56,845 nucleotides of DNA from Aeromonas sanarellii (GTDB taxonomy: Bacteria; Pseudomonadota; Gammaproteobacteria; Enterobacterales; Aeromonadaceae): positions 1-56,845 of the forward strand of contig NZ_CDBN01000029.1 in assembly GCF_000820085.1 (NCBI RefSeq), written 5' to 3'. A model generated the notes under the pieces. That model ran no database searches, was not told the DNA's origin, and worked only from the letters and a program-made list of their open reading frames with translations. The number at the start of each line of letters is the position of its first letter. The first letter of the stretch is position 1. The position numbers and the translations under genes were made by a program. Positions 9,184 to 19,200 of this stretch are shown here, piece after piece.

Positions 9184-9208
9184 TACTACTTACTCCCTAA
9201 CGAATGAG

Positions 9209-9265
9209 ATGGCGCGGGCCATCAGAAAGTGATCCATGGGTTCGACGGCCAGCCGGCCCTCGAAC
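9209..9265 (-). other. Hairpins in the gspF-gspG gap
   Basis: ATGGC-GCGG-GCCAT lies at 9209-9222. A longer stem at 9240-9265 pairs GTTCGA with TCGAAC and GGCC with GGCC around the loop AGCC. Both lie in the leader of gspG within the polycistronic message. They could stabilise or allow processing of a gspG-containing transcript. The role is inference. Confidence 0.45.
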
Positions 9266-9274
9266 GCCTAAGCC

Positions 9275-10495
9275 TCATAAATTCACCATGTTGTTGAGCT
9301 CCAGGATCGGCTGCAGTATCGACATCACGATAAAGAGCACCACCCCGGCCATGGAGACCACCAGCATGGGTTCGAACACCCCGAGTGCTATGTTCACCTG
9401 GGTCTCGAACTCCCTGTCCTGGTTGTCCGCCGCCCGCTCCAGCATGCTGTCGAGCTCGCCGCTCTGCTCGCCTGAGGCGATCATGTGCAGCATCATGGGC
9501 GGAAAAATCCTGGTTTCATCCAGCGCCTTGCGCAGGCTGGTCCCCTCCCGCACCCGCTCGGTGGCCTCACCGATACGCATGCGGGCATAGTCGTTGGAGA
9601 GCACCTCCCCCGAGATCTTCATCCCCTCCAGCAGGGGCACGGCACTGGCGTTGAGGATGCTCAGGGTGCGGGCGAAGCGGGCGGTGTTGAGCCCCCGGCT
9701 GACCCGACCTATCACCGGCAGGCGCAGGATGACCTGATGCCAGTGACGGCGACGCTTGTCGTCGGTCAGCCACCAGCGCCAGACCAGAGCAGCGAGGCCG
9801 AGCAGCAGCAGGAACCAGAGGCCGTAGTGCTGCAACAGCTCGCTGGTGCCGATGAGGAAGCGGGTTGTGCCCGGCAGTTGCTGGCCCATGTGCTCGAACT
9901 GGGCCACCACCTTGGGCACCACGGCGGTGAGCAGTATGGAGATGACGCCGATCGCCACCAGGGTGAGGACTATGGGATAGATCATCGCCTGCAGCAGCTT
10001 GGTGCGCATGTGCTGGCGCTGCTCCGTGTAGTCGGCGAGCCGGTTCAGCACCTTCTCCAGGTGACCGGACTTCTCGCCGGCCGCCACCATGGAGCGGAAC
10101 AGCTGATCGAACACATGGGGGAAGGCCCCGAGCGAATCGGCAAGGGAATAGCCCTCCACCACCTTGCTGCGCACCGTGGCCACCAGGCTGCGCAGGTGGG
10201 CCTTCTCACACTGCTCGGCGACGGCCTTGAGCGCCTCCTCTATGGTGAGCCCGGCCCCCACCAGGGTCGCCAGCTGGCGGGTGATGAGGGCCAGCTCGGC
10301 GGTGCTGGCGCCGCGGCGCAACAGCACGAAGCGGTTCGCCTCGCGCTTCGCCTTTTCTGTGGTCTCGTTCACCTCGAGAGGCGTCAAGCCCTGTTCGCGC
10401 AGCAGCTGGCGCACCTGGCGGGCGGAGTCCCCCTCCATCACCCCGGATTTCTGCCTGCCTCTGGGGTCGAGCGCCTTGTATTCGAACGCCGCCAT
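9275..10495 (-). CDS. gspF: Type II secretion inner-membrane platform protein GspF (ExeF)
   Basis: GspF is the polytopic core of the assembly platform that couples the GspE ATPase to pseudopilus growth. The 406-residue sequence begins MAAFEYKALDPRGRQKSGVM and has two T2SS-F cytoplasmic domains (about residues 70-195 and 270-395). Membrane segments include IYPIVLTLVAIGVISILLTAV and the C-terminal MLVVSMAGVVLFIVMSIL. It is separated from gspE by a single base (TGA-G-ATG), indicating coupling. Confidence 0.96.
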   Translation of the reverse strand: MAAFEYKALDPRGRQKSGVMEGDSARQVRQLLREQGLTPLEVNETTEKAKREANRFVLLRRGASTAELALITRQLATLVGAGLTIEEALKAVAEQCEKAHLRSLVATVRSKVVEGYSLADSLGAFPHVFDQLFRSMVAAGEKSGHLEKVLNRLADYTEQRQHMRTKLLQAMIYPIVLTLVAIGVISILLTAVVPKVVAQFEHMGQQLPGTTRFLIGTSELLQHYGLWFLLLLGLAALVWRWWLTDDKRRRHWHQVILRLPVIGRVSRGLNTARFARTLSILNASAVPLLEGMKISGEVLSNDYARMRIGEATERVREGTSLRKALDETRIFPPMMLHMIASGEQSGELDSMLERAADNQDREFETQVNIALGVFEPMLVVSMAGVVLFIVMSILQPILELNNMVNL

Positions 10496-10496
10496 C

Positions 10497-12002
10497 TCAG
10501 TCTTCCCGGGTCACGCGCAGTACCTCTTCGAGGCTGGTCTGGCCCTGCAGGACCTTGTCGATGCCGTCGCGGCGGATGCTGGGGGTATGGGCCCGGATCA
10601 GCCGCTCGATGGCGAGCTCGCCGCTGGCACCGTGAATCGCCTCGCGCACCGCCTCATCCACCACCACCAGCTCGTGGATGCCGGTCCGGCCGCGATAGCC
10701 GGTGTGGTTGCACTGCTCGCAGCCCACCGGGCGCCAGATCTGCTGATCCGGTGGAAGATCCAGCCCCATGGCGAGGCGCTCCTGCTCGGTGATTGGGTGC
10801 GCGGTGCGGCAATCCAGGCAGAGGGTGCGCACCAGCCGCTGGGCCAGAACCGCCAGCAGGGACGAGGAGAGCAGGAAGGGCTCTATCCCCATGTCCCGCA
10901 TCCGGGTGATGGCGCCGATGGCGGTGTTGGTGTGCAGGGTCGACATCACCAGGTGACCGGTCAGCGACGCCTGCACCGCTATCTGGGCGGTCTCGAGGTC
11001 GCGGATCTCCCCCACCATCACCACGTCCGGATCCTGACGCAGGATGGCGCGCAGGCCACGGGCGAAGGTCATGTCCACCTTGCTGTTGACCTGGGTCTGG
11101 CCCACCCCTTCGAGGTCATACTCGATAGGGTCTTCCACCGTGAGGATGTTGCGATCCCGGGAGTTGATCTCGGACAGGGCCGCATAGAGGGTGGTGGACT
11201 TGCCCGAACCGGTCGGCCCCGTCACCAGTATGATGCCGTGGGGCTTGCGAATGAGATCGCTGATGATGTTGCGGTTGGCGAGCGTCATGCCGAGCTGCTT
11301 GAGCTCGAGGCGCACGTTGTTCTTGTCCAGCAGTCGCAGCACCACCCGCTCGCCGTAGCTGGAGGGCATGGTGGAGACCCGCACGTCCACGGCGCGGCCG
11401 CCGATGCGCAAGGAGATGCGGCCATCCTGGGGCACCCGCTTCTCGGCGATGTCCATCCGCGACATCACCTTGATACGCGACACCAGCAGGGAGGCGAGCT
11501 TGCGATGGGGCCGCAGTATCTCCCGCAGCACGCCGTCGATGCGAAAGCGAATGACCAGGGCCCGCTCGAAGGTCTCGATGTGGATGTCGGACGCCTCCTC
11601 CTTGATCGCCTCGCTCAGCATGGCGTTGATGAGGCGGATGATGGGGGCGTCGTCGTCGGCGTCCAGCAGATCTTCGCTCTGGGGCAGCTCCTCGGCCAGG
11701 GCGAAGAAGTCCATCTCGTTGCCGAGATCCTCCATCAGCTGGCGCGCCTCGGAGGAGTCGCGCTGGTAGTGGGCCATCAGGAGCGTCTCGAACTCGTCGC
11801 TGCCAAGCTGTTCCACCTGGAAGGCGCAACCCGCCACCCGCCGCACCTCCAGCAGGGTCTGCGGGGTCACGCCCTGGCGACAGAGCAGCACTGGGGTCCC
11901 CTGGCGCTCGGTCAGGATGACCCCGAAGTTGCGGGCGAAGGCGAACGGCAGTTCCGGCAAGGAGGCCGGCAGCTCGCTGCCATCGAGCTGATAGGCGGCC
12001 AT
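10497..12002 (-). CDS. gspE: Type II secretion ATPase GspE (ExeE)
   Basis: GspE is the cytoplasmic hexameric ATPase powering pseudopilus assembly. The 501-residue protein has an N-terminal GspL-binding region and a Walker A motif [10 protein letters not shown] near residue 264. An Asp box, a Walker B/His box region ([14 protein letters not shown]) and a tetracysteine zinc site (CLDC ... CEQC, about residues 397-430) are also present. All catalytic motifs appear intact. Its ATG shares one base with the gspD stop (TGATG). Confidence 0.97.
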   Translation of the reverse strand: MAAYQLDGSELPASLPELPFAFARNFGVILTERQGTPVLLCRQGVTPQTLLEVRRVAGCAFQVEQLGSDEFETLLMAHYQRDSSEARQLMEDLGNEMDFFALAEELPQSEDLLDADDDAPIIRLINAMLSEAIKEEASDIHIETFERALVIRFRIDGVLREILRPHRKLASLLVSRIKVMSRMDIAEKRVPQDGRISLRIGGRAVDVRVSTMPSSYGERVVLRLLDKNNVRLELKQLGMTLANRNIISDLIRKPHGIILVTGPTGSGKSTTLYAALSEINSRDRNILTVEDPIEYDLEGVGQTQVNSKVDMTFARGLRAILRQDPDVVMVGEIRDLETAQIAVQASLTGHLVMSTLHTNTAIGAITRMRDMGIEPFLLSSSLLAVLAQRLVRTLCLDCRTAHPITEQERLAMGLDLPPDQQIWRPVGCEQCNHTGYRGRTGIHELVVVDEAVREAIHGASGELAIERLIRAHTPSIRRDGIDKVLQGQTSLEEVLRVTRED

Positions 12003-14074
12003 CAGGGCTTGCTCTGCACGAAGGGTTGGCTCTGGGGCTGCTGCACTGGCTGCTGCACCATGGGTCTCACCACAGTGGTCGACTGCTGCTGCGCCTTCAT
12101 CAATTCGATCTGCTTCTGCACCTCGGGGGAGAGCATCACGTCCTGGCCGTAGGCGGGCAACACCTGGCGGGTCGGCGAGGTGGCATAGCCCTCCTGGGCG
12201 GCCAGGTTCAGCTGCTCGGCGCGGAACAGGGTGTACTTGTTGCTGGAGACCCCGGTGTAGACGTTGGCGTCACGCAAGATGGTCGGCCGGATGAAGACCA
12301 TGAGGTTGCGCTTGGCCGTGGTATTGGAGGTGGAGCGGAACAGGTAGCCCAGCACGGGGATGTCCCCGAGCAGCGGCACCTTGGAGACCTGCTCCTTGGT
12401 CTGTTCGTCCATCAGGCCGCCCAGCACCACTGTCTCGCCGCTCTTGACCAGCACGGCGTTCTTCACGGTGCGGGTATCGAAGGTGGGGCCCAGGTTCGCG
12501 GTCCCGGTCGCCTGGGTCTGGGCCACGCTGGAGACCTCCTGCTCGATGTTGAGCAGCACCGAGTCCCCCTCGTTGATCTGGGGCGTCACCACCAGCTTGG
12601 TGCCCACCGTCTTGCGCTCTATGGTGTTGAACACCTGATCGCTGGTGGTGGAGCTCTGGGAGCCGCTCTGCACCGGCACTTCCTGGCCGACGTTGAAGGA
12701 GGCTTCCTTGTTGTCCATGGTGACGATACTCGGGGTCGAGAGGATGTCGTTCTTGGTGTTGGTGGAGAGCGCCGTCACCAGGGCGGCCCAATCCCCCTTG
12801 TAGAAGCCCGCCGCCATGCCGCTGAAATCACTGAGCAGGTTTTCGAGCCCGTCGGTGTTGCCGTTGTCGTCGTAATCCTTGCCCGCGATGATGGCGGGGC
12901 CGATGGGCAGGCCGGTATTGGTGAACTGGGTGCCGCCGCCGTTGGCGTTGGCCCATTGCACCCCGAGGTTGAGGCCGTCACCGTCCTGGATCTCGACGAT
13001 GATGGCCTCCACCAGCACCTGGGCACGGCGGATGTCGAGCTTGGCGATCACCTGCTCCAGCTCGGCCATGACGTCCGGCTGGGCGGTGATGACCAGGGCG
13101 TTGGTGGTCTCGTCCGCGGAGATGGCGAGCTGGCCGCCCCCAATGCTGGCGCCGCCGGCGGCCGTGGCCGCGGCCCCCCCCTTCTTGTCCGCCGCGATGC
13201 TGGAGCTGACGCCCTTGAGCACGTCCACCAGATCCTTGGCCTTGCCATATTTCAGATAGAAGACCCGGGTGTTGCCCTGGCTCTGCAGATCCCGGTCGAG
13301 CTGACGCACCATCTGGATGATGCGGGCCCGAGCCTTGGGCTCGCCGCTGATCACCACGGAGTTGGTGCGCTCGTCGGCCACCACCTTGGGGGAGAGCAGC
13401 AGGGAGGCGTTGGCCCCCTGATTGCTGCCGTCCTTGTTCAGATTGGTCACCAGCCGCACCATCTCGCCGGCGGAGGCGTACTTGAGCTTGATGACGTCCA
13501 TGTCCTGGTCACCGGCCTTGTCCACCCGGCGCACCACCTCCACCAGGCGATTCACCACGGCCGCCCGGCCGGTGATGAGCAGCACGTTGGAGGGTTCGTA
13601 ATGGACCACGTTGCCGCCGCCGGCGTTGTCGTTGAGCTGGCGCAGCAGGGGGGCCAGCTCGCGCACCGACACGTTGCGCACCGGCACCACCCGGGTCACC
13701 ATCTCGTCGCCCACACCGGGATTGCTGTCATCCACCACGGGAATGGCCGAGGTCTTGGCATCCTTGGAGCGCACCACCTTGAGGACCCCGTTGTTCATGG
13801 GCACCACGGCGAAGCCGTAGACGTCGAGCACGCTCAGGAAGAACTGGTAGTACTGATCCTCGTTGAGCAGATCGTAACTGCGCACATTGATCTTGCCGCG
13901 CACCGAGGGCTCGATGATGATGGTCTTGTTCAGGTTCTTGCCGACCGTGTTGATGAACTCTTCGATGTCGGCGTTCTTGAAGCTGGCGGAATATTCGGTG
14001 GCCCAGGCAGAACCGGCCATCATCAAGGCTGCCGCCACAGTGGCGAGACGCCAGTGCTTCCCTTTATTTGTCAT
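12002..14074 (-). CDS. gspD: Type II secretion secretin GspD (ExeD)
   Basis: GspD forms the outer-membrane secretin channel. The 690-residue precursor has a signal peptide ([20 protein letters not shown], probable cleavage after AWA). N0 ([23 protein letters not shown]) and three N-domains with [15 protein letters not shown] repeats follow. A Gly/Ala-rich linker precedes the C-terminal secretin domain ([37 protein letters not shown]). No pilotin gene gspS is nearby; in Aeromonas, ExeAB (26.95-29.3 kb here) performs secretin assembly. Confidence 0.97.
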   Translation of the reverse strand: MTNKGKHWRLATVAAALMMAGSAWATEYSASFKNADIEEFINTVGKNLNKTIIIEPSVRGKINVRSYDLLNEDQYYQFFLSVLDVYGFAVVPMNNGVLKVVRSKDAKTSAIPVVDDSNPGVGDEMVTRVVPVRNVSVRELAPLLRQLNDNAGGGNVVHYEPSNVLLITGRAAVVNRLVEVVRRVDKAGDQDMDVIKLKYASAGEMVRLVTNLNKDGSNQGANASLLLSPKVVADERTNSVVISGEPKARARIIQMVRQLDRDLQSQGNTRVFYLKYGKAKDLVDVLKGVSSSIAADKKGGAAATAAGGASIGGGQLAISADETTNALVITAQPDVMAELEQVIAKLDIRRAQVLVEAIIVEIQDGDGLNLGVQWANANGGGTQFTNTGLPIGPAIIAGKDYDDNGNTDGLENLLSDFSGMAAGFYKGDWAALVTALSTNTKNDILSTPSIVTMDNKEASFNVGQEVPVQSGSQSSTTSDQVFNTIERKTVGTKLVVTPQINEGDSVLLNIEQEVSSVAQTQATGTANLGPTFDTRTVKNAVLVKSGETVVLGGLMDEQTKEQVSKVPLLGDIPVLGYLFRSTSNTTAKRNLMVFIRPTILRDANVYTGVSSNKYTLFRAEQLNLAAQEGYATSPTRQVLPAYGQDVMLSPEVQKQIELMKAQQQSTTVVRPMVQQPVQQPQSQPFVQSKP

Positions 14075-14095
14075 TCTTGGTGCTACTCCGATTCA

Positions 14096-14974
14096 TTATT
14101 CTGACAAGCCGACATACACGTCGTAGAGCTGTCCTTGCCGCTCGACGGTGACGGTCATTTCCGTGGCACCCGCCACCTGCTGCATCGCCTGCATGGCCTG
14201 TGCGTTGTCACGGAGATCCAGGCCATTGATGCTGACCGCCAGATCGTTGGCGACCAGACCGAGCTGATTGAACACTTCCGGATTGCGGCCTGGATTGAGA
14301 CGATAGCCGACCATGCGGCCATCCACCCGGACCGGGGAAATATTGAGGTAATCGGTGATCTTGCCTGGATTGCTCAGCAACTCGCTGCGCACCGAGGAGA
14401 GCTTGTCGTCCTGGGTGCCCTGCCTGGGCAGCGGCTTGCCATACTCTTCCCCGTCCAGCATCAGGGTCTCGTCGCGCCCCTCCCGGGCGATGATGACCCG
14501 GTCGGCGAACACCTGGCGGATCTTGGCCTGGGTGCCGTCGATGTAGTCACCTATGCCATAGGAGTTCTGCAATCCGTTGTGGGCGATGATGGCGATGGAC
14601 TTGGCCGGATCGGAGCTCGCCAGCACCCCGTTGAGCTGGGCGTTGAGCTGGGTCTTGGGGGCATCGGCTGCGACGGCATCTGCCACCTTGCCGCCCTTGG
14701 GCTGCTGCGCCTTGCCAAACAACGAGAGGCGGCTGACATTGGCGATATCCAGGCGATTGCCGCCACTGCCCTGGGCCGAGGTGACCGATGGCTGCCAGGG
14801 GACGCTGCGGGATGGCTGGGCCAGTTCGAACAGGCGCCAGGTGAGCACGGCGCACTGCTGCGCCAGCAACAAGAGCAGCAGCCAGAACAGGGGCTGGCTG
14901 AAACGGGAGAGTGGTACGGCCTTGCAGCGAGCCAGAAGGGGGCTCAGCAAGTCATCCCTGAACGGTAGCGTCAT
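14096..14974 (-). CDS. gspC: Type II secretion protein GspC (ExeC)
   Basis: GspC links the inner-membrane platform to the secretin. The 292-residue protein begins MTLPFRDDLLSPLLARCKAV. It has one membrane helix (FWLLLLLLAQQCAVLTW), a homology region near ANVSRLSLFGKAQQP and a C-terminal PDZ domain (VSINGLDLRDNAQAMQAM, EMTVTVERQGQLYDVYV). I start at the ATG at 14974; the frame stays open upstream but MTLPFRDDL fits Aeromonas ExeC. It is the first gene of the minus-strand operon running to gspN. A weak promoter TTGTCT-N17-CACAAT lies just upstream. Confidence 0.93.
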   Translation of the reverse strand: MTLPFRDDLLSPLLARCKAVPLSRFSQPLFWLLLLLLAQQCAVLTWRLFELAQPSRSVPWQPSVTSAQGSGGNRLDIANVSRLSLFGKAQQPKGGKVADAVAADAPKTQLNAQLNGVLASSDPAKSIAIIAHNGLQNSYGIGDYIDGTQAKIRQVFADRVIIAREGRDETLMLDGEEYGKPLPRQGTQDDKLSSVRSELLSNPGKITDYLNISPVRVDGRMVGYRLNPGRNPEVFNQLGLVANDLAVSINGLDLRDNAQAMQAMQQVAGATEMTVTVERQGQLYDVYVGLSE

Positions 14975-15121
14975 CTTTATCAAAATTGTCTGGCATCCAA
15001 GTCGGTTGGCTATTGTGTACGGCAATGGACCCAGAGACAACCGACCGGATGGGATGAGGGGGTGAAAATCCAGATCCCGTCACACCGCCGTTCTCCCTGT
15101 TTCTATCCCCCCCCTTGCCTC

Positions 15122-15130
15122 TGGTATAAT
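15122..15130 (+). promoter_or_regulatory. Extended -10 promoter of hslR
   Basis: TGGTATAAT (TGn plus a perfect -10 hexamer) lies 34 bases before the hslR ATG. No clear -35 is visible, as is common for extended -10 promoters. I see no obvious sigma-32 heat-shock promoter. Confidence 0.5.
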
Positions 15131-15163
15131 CAGGCGCCCTTTTCAGCCACACGGAGCCGATTC

Positions 15164-15562
15164 ATGCCAAATCTAGCAGAAAACAGCACTCAGGTACGGC
15201 TCGACAAGTGGCTGTGGGCCGCCCGCTTCTACAAGACCCGCAGTCTGGCACGGGATCAGATCGACGGCGGCAAGGTCCACTACAACGGCCAGCGCAGCAA
15301 ACCGGGCAAGACCGTCGAGGTCGGCGCCCTCGTCCGTTTCTGGCAGGGCCAGGACGAACGGGAGGTACGGGTGCTGCAGGTGAGCGAGCAGCGCAAGTCC
15401 GCCCCCCTGGCGCAGCAGCTCTATGAAGAGACCGCCGAGAGCCTGAAGAAACGGGCCGAGAACAGCGAGGCCAGGCGCTTCAACAGCCAGTTTGCCCCGA
15501 GCCCGGAACGCCGCCCCGACAAGCAGGAGCGGCGCCAGCTGATCAAGGTCAAGCAATCCTAA
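15164..15562 (+). CDS. hslR: Heat shock protein 15, ribosome-associated (HslR)
   Basis: Hsp15 binds stalled 50S subunits carrying peptidyl-tRNA and helps recycle them. The 132-residue protein has an N-terminal S4 RNA-binding domain (VRLDKWLWAARFYKTRSLARD, IDGGKVHYNGQRSKPGKTV) and a basic C-terminal tail (ERRPDKQERRQLIKVKQS). I start at MPNLAENS because the extended -10 element lies inside the longer open frame. It is followed by hslO in the same orientation, as in enterics. Confidence 0.93.
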   Translation: MPNLAENSTQVRLDKWLWAARFYKTRSLARDQIDGGKVHYNGQRSKPGKTVEVGALVRFWQGQDEREVRVLQVSEQRKSAPLAQQLYEETAESLKKRAENSEARRFNSQFAPSPERRPDKQERRQLIKVKQS

Positions 15563-15662
15563 TCTGCCTGTGTGGCCCCTTTATGACGACAGGTGGGGGA
15601 ATTAGTTCCTAACCACCTGTTTAACAATGTATTTATTTTCCCCAAGAACATCCTAGGACAAC

Positions 15663-16550
15663 ATGATGAGTAACCAAGATCTCCTGTATCGCTATCTGTT
15701 CGAAGAGTACGAAGTGCGGGGGGAGCTGGTCCAGCTGGATCGTACCTATCGTCACATCATCGATGCCCAGAACTACCCGGTACAGGTACAGCAACTGCTG
15801 GGCGAGCTGCTGGTCGCCACCAGCCTGCTGACCGCCACCCTCAAATTCGAGGGCTCCATCACGGTGCAGTTGCAGGGGGACGGCCCGGTGCGTCTGGCGG
15901 TGATCAACGGCGATCACAACCAGCAGTTGCGTGGCGTGGCCCGCTACGAAGGGGAATTGCCGACGGACGGCAAGCTGCAGAGCCTGATCGGCCAGGGTCA
16001 ACTGGTGATCACCATTACCCCGGAACAGGGTGAGCGCTATCAGGGCATCATCGCCCTCGAGGCCGATACCCTGGCGACCTGCCTGGAGCAGTACTTCGCC
16101 CAGTCCGAGCAGCTCGCCACCAAGCTCTGGATCCGAACCGGCCACCATCAGGGCGAGCCCCGCGCCGCCGGCATCCTGCTGCAGGAGCTGCCCGCCCAGA
16201 GCGAGGATCACAGCGCCGACTTCGAACATCTGGAGCAGCTCACCAGCACCATCAAGGACGAGGAGCTGTTCGGTCTGGAAGCGGAAGAGATCCTCTACCG
16301 CCTCTACCACCAGGACAAGGTGCGGGTGTTCGATCCCCAGGCCATCGAGTTCCGCTGCACCTGCTCCCGCGCCCGCTGTGAAGGAGCCCTGCTGCAGATA
16401 GAGAAGGAGGAGGCGGTGGCCATGGTGCAGGAGCTCGGCAAGATCGACATGCACTGCGACTACTGCGGTGCCCACTACGAATTTGACGGCATCGACATCG
16501 AAACCCTGTTCAGCAGGGCTCCCGGTAATGATGCAAACCAGTTACACTAA
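15663..16550 (+). CDS. hslO: Redox-regulated chaperone Hsp33 (HslO)
   Basis: Hsp33 is a cytoplasmic holdase activated by oxidation of its zinc-binding cysteines. The 295-residue product has the N-terminal domain (LYRYLFEEYEVRGELVQL) and the C-terminal redox switch CTC ... CDYC at residues 232, 234, 265 and 268, counted from the first ATG. These positions match E. coli Hsp33. Two ATGs in tandem (15663 and 15666) leave a one-residue doubt, and the cysteine numbering favours the first. The gene ends with a hairpin at 16553. Confidence 0.97.
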   Translation: MMSNQDLLYRYLFEEYEVRGELVQLDRTYRHIIDAQNYPVQVQQLLGELLVATSLLTATLKFEGSITVQLQGDGPVRLAVINGDHNQQLRGVARYEGELPTDGKLQSLIGQGQLVITITPEQGERYQGIIALEADTLATCLEQYFAQSEQLATKLWIRTGHHQGEPRAAGILLQELPAQSEDHSADFEHLEQLTSTIKDEELFGLEAEEILYRLYHQDKVRVFDPQAIEFRCTCSRARCEGALLQIEKEEAVAMVQELGKIDMHCDYCGAHYEFDGIDIETLFSRAPGNDANQLH

Positions 16551-16552
16551 TC

Positions 16553-16575
16553 AAAGGCGGGCAAAACCCGCCTTT
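16553..16575 (+). terminator. Hairpin after hslO
   Basis: AAAGGCGGG / CCCGCCTTT forms a 9-bp stem with loop CAAAA just past the hslO stop. The last three stem pairs place TTT at the 3' side, giving a weak intrinsic terminator. Confidence 0.6.
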
Positions 16576-16632
16576 AACTTAAATAACAAAAAAATACCCT
16601 ATTTTATAAAGTTTGATGGCGATCGCTAAAAA

Positions 16633-16650
16633 CTACCACCTAGGTGGTAG
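16633..16650. promoter_or_regulatory. Perfect 18-bp palindrome upstream of pckA
   Basis: CTACCACCTAGGTGGTAG is its own reverse complement over 18 bases and lies 50 bases before the pckA ATG. With no loop it is more likely a DNA operator for a dimeric regulator than an RNA hairpin. I do not recognise the site. A possible -10 (TATAAA, about 16605-16610) lies upstream, so a bound protein would sit over the start of the transcript. Confidence 0.55.
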
Positions 16651-16699
16651 CATGGACGTCAGATAGAACCCTACACACCTCTGAACCCAGGAGAATACA

Positions 16700-18325
16700 A
16701 TGACAATCGTGGTAGAACCCGCCCTGGCCCAACAACTGAAGCTGGACCAGTACGGTATCAAAAACAGCCAGGAAATCGTTCGCAACCCCTCCTATGAGCA
16801 GCTTTTCGCAGAAGAGACTCGCCCTGACTTGGAAGGCTTCGAACGTGGCGTCGTCACCGAGCTCGGCGCGGTCAACGTCAACACCGGCATCTTCACCGGT
16901 CGCTCCCCGAAAGATAAATATATCGTCAAGGACGGCACCACCCAGGATACCGTGTGGTGGTCTGACCAGGGCAAGAACGATAACAAGGCGATCACCCCGG
17001 AAGTGTGGTCACATCTGAAATCCCTGGTGACCAAGCAGCTCTCCGGCAAGCGCCTGTTCGTGGTGGACGGCTTCTGCGGCGCCAACCCGGATACCCGCCT
17101 GGCCGTGCGCATCATCACCGAGGTGGCCTGGCAGGCGCACTTCGTGAAGAACATGTTCATCCGCCCGAGTGAAGCCGAGCTGGAAACGTTCGAACCTGAC
17201 TTCGTGGTGATGAACGGTGCCAAGTGCACCAACCCGAACTGGAAGGAGCAGGGTCTCAACTCCGAGAACTTCGTCGCCTTCAACATGACCGAGAAGATGC
17301 AGCTCATCGGTGGCACCTGGTACGGTGGCGAGATGAAGAAGGGCATGTTCTCCATGATGAACTACTTCCTGCCCCTACGCGGCATTGCCTCCATGCACTG
17401 CTCCGCCAACGTGGGCAAGGACGGCGACGTCGCCATCTTCTTCGGCCTCTCCGGCACCGGCAAGACCACCCTCTCCACCGATCCCAAGCGTCAGCTGATC
17501 GGCGATGACGAGCACGGCTGGGACGACCACGGCGTGTTCAACTTCGAAGGGGGCTGCTACGCCAAGACCATCAAGCTCTCCGAAGAGGCGGAACCGGACA
17601 TCTACCACGCCATCCGTCGCGATGCGCTGTTGGAGAACGTGACCGTGGCGGCCGATGGCACCATCGACTTCGACGATGGTTCCCGCACCGAGAACACCCG
17701 GGTCTCCTACCCCATCTACCACATCGACAACATCGTCAAACCGGTCTCCAAGGCGGGTCACGCCACCAAGGTGATCTTCCTGACTGCCGACGCCTTCGGT
17801 GTGCTGCCCCCGGTCGCCAAGCTGACCAAGGAGCAGACCAAGTACCACTTCCTGTCCGGCTTCACCGCCAAGCTGGCCGGCACCGAGCGCGGCATCACAG
17901 AGCCGACCCCGACCTTCTCCTCCTGCTTCGGCGCGGCCTTCCTCAGCCTGCACCCGACCAAGTACGGCCAGGAGCTGGTGAAACGGATGGAAGCGGCAGG
18001 GGCAGAGGCCTATCTGGTGAACACCGGCTGGAACGGCACCGGCAAGCGGATCTCCATCAAGGACACTCGCGCCATCATCGACGCCATCCTGGATGGTTCC
18101 ATCGAGCAGGCGCCGACCAAGGTGCTGCCGATCTTCAATCTGGAAGTGCCGACCGAGCTGCACGACGTGAACCCGGGCATCCTCGACCCGCGCGACACCT
18201 ATGCCGATCCTACCCAGTGGGACGCAAAAGCCGTGGACTTGGCCCAGCGCTTTATCAAGAACTTCGAGCGCTTCACCGACAATGAAGAGGGCAAACGCCT
18301 GGTAGCGGCGGGCCCGCAGCTGTAA
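16700..18325 (+). CDS. pckA: Phosphoenolpyruvate carboxykinase (ATP)
   Basis: PckA converts oxaloacetate and ATP to phosphoenolpyruvate and CO2, the entry step of gluconeogenesis. The 541-residue protein has the P-loop [11 protein letters not shown] near residue 250. It also has the metal and substrate loops [11 protein letters not shown] and [10 protein letters not shown], and ITGRSPKD-like residues near the N-terminus ([14 protein letters not shown]). Length and motifs match the ATP-dependent family. A clean ribosome site (CAGGAG) lies upstream. The palindrome at 16633 is a candidate control site, and a strong terminator follows at 18354. Confidence 0.97.
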   Translation: MTIVVEPALAQQLKLDQYGIKNSQEIVRNPSYEQLFAEETRPDLEGFERGVVTELGAVNVNTGIFTGRSPKDKYIVKDGTTQDTVWWSDQGKNDNKAITPEVWSHLKSLVTKQLSGKRLFVVDGFCGANPDTRLAVRIITEVAWQAHFVKNMFIRPSEAELETFEPDFVVMNGAKCTNPNWKEQGLNSENFVAFNMTEKMQLIGGTWYGGEMKKGMFSMMNYFLPLRGIASMHCSANVGKDGDVAIFFGLSGTGKTTLSTDPKRQLIGDDEHGWDDHGVFNFEGGCYAKTIKLSEEAEPDIYHAIRRDALLENVTVAADGTIDFDDGSRTENTRVSYPIYHIDNIVKPVSKAGHATKVIFLTADAFGVLPPVAKLTKEQTKYHFLSGFTAKLAGTERGITEPTPTFSSCFGAAFLSLHPTKYGQELVKRMEAAGAEAYLVNTGWNGTGKRISIKDTRAIIDAILDGSIEQAPTKVLPIFNLEVPTELHDVNPGILDPRDTYADPTQWDAKAVDLAQRFIKNFERFTDNEEGKRLVAAGPQL

Positions 18326-18353
18326 AACGGGCGGATCGCCAGCCCCCATCCCG

Positions 18354-18385
18354 TACCGGTCAGCCCTGCTGACCGGTATTTTTTT
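18354..18385 (+). terminator. Intrinsic terminator of pckA
   Basis: A perfect 10-bp stem TACCGGTCAG / CTGACCGGTA with loop CCCTG is followed by seven T residues. Confidence 0.9.
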
Positions 18386-18459
18386 GGACGATGCGCGACG
18401 TATGACTCCCGCCAAGCCTTGCCTTGTGGCCCCTTGCGCGTTAGATTCAGCCAAACTTT

Positions 18460-18479
18460 ATACAATATACAATTTTGTA
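18460..18479. promoter_or_regulatory. Operator-like repeats before the GntR gene
   Basis: The direct repeat ATACAAT-ATACAAT runs into an inverted repeat TACAA-TT-TTGTA (18468-18479), 22 bases before the regulator's ATG. Small AT-rich palindromes of this kind are typical operators of FCD-type GntR proteins. Autoregulation is inferred. Confidence 0.45.
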
Positions 18480-18501
18480 ACGATTCCCCTGTGACCCGAT
18501 C

Positions 18502-19167
18502 ATGACCCCACCCTACAAGACCCGCACCCAGATGGTGATGGAGAACCTGCGCGGCCGGATATTGCGTGGGGAATTTCCCGCTGGCGCCCCCCTGCGTCAG
18601 GACGCCCTCGCCAAGGAGCTGGCGGTGAGCCGGATCCCGGTGCGGGAAGCCCTGATGCAGCTGGAGGCCCAGGGGCTGGTGAAGTTCGAGGCCCATCGCG
18701 GTGCCGTGGTCACCATGCTGGACGCCTCGGCCATCGAGGAGCTCTTTTATTTGCGGGCGCTGCTGGAAGCCGATACCCTGTTCCACGCCGTCGACAAGAT
18801 GACGGAAGCCACCTTCGCCGAGGCGGAGGCCATCCTCGCCCAGTTCGATCTGGCGCTGGAGTCCGGCACCCAGATCGAGCACTGGGCCGAGTTGAATCAC
18901 CGCTTTCACGCCACCCTCTATCAGGCTGCCAATCGCCCCCAGGCACTGGAGCTGATCGCCCAGATCAATCTGAGCTGCGACCGCTATGTGCGCTTCGAAC
19001 TGCTGTTCGCCCAGGGCGGTGTGGACAAGGCCGAGCGTGAGCACGCCCGGCTGCTGGAGCTGTGCCGCACCCGCCGCAAGCACGAGGCAGTGGTGCTGCT
19101 AAAGCAACACATCGAGGCGGCAGGCCAGTCGATCAGACAGATCCTGGCAGGCAGCCACCATCCATGA
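18502..19167 (+). CDS. GntR-family (FCD) transcriptional regulator
   Basis: This 221-residue protein has an N-terminal winged helix (LRGRILRGEFPAGAPLRQD, ELAVSRIPVREALMQLEAQG) and a C-terminal all-helical FCD ligand domain (residues ~80-210). Metal-binding-type residues occur in DLALESG..IEHWAELNHRFHATLY and the late histidine of LKQHIEAAG. Such proteins usually sense a carboxylate effector. The aminopeptidase gene follows 33 bases downstream on the same strand, so the two may be cotranscribed. The effector and regulon are not evident. Confidence 0.85.
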   Translation: MTPPYKTRTQMVMENLRGRILRGEFPAGAPLRQDALAKELAVSRIPVREALMQLEAQGLVKFEAHRGAVVTMLDASAIEELFYLRALLEADTLFHAVDKMTEATFAEAEAILAQFDLALESGTQIEHWAELNHRFHATLYQAANRPQALELIAQINLSCDRYVRFELLFAQGGVDKAEREHARLLELCRTRRKHEAVVLLKQHIEAAGQSIRQILAGSHHP

Positions 19168-19200
19168 ACACTCACATCACCACAATCTGGCAATAACGAC

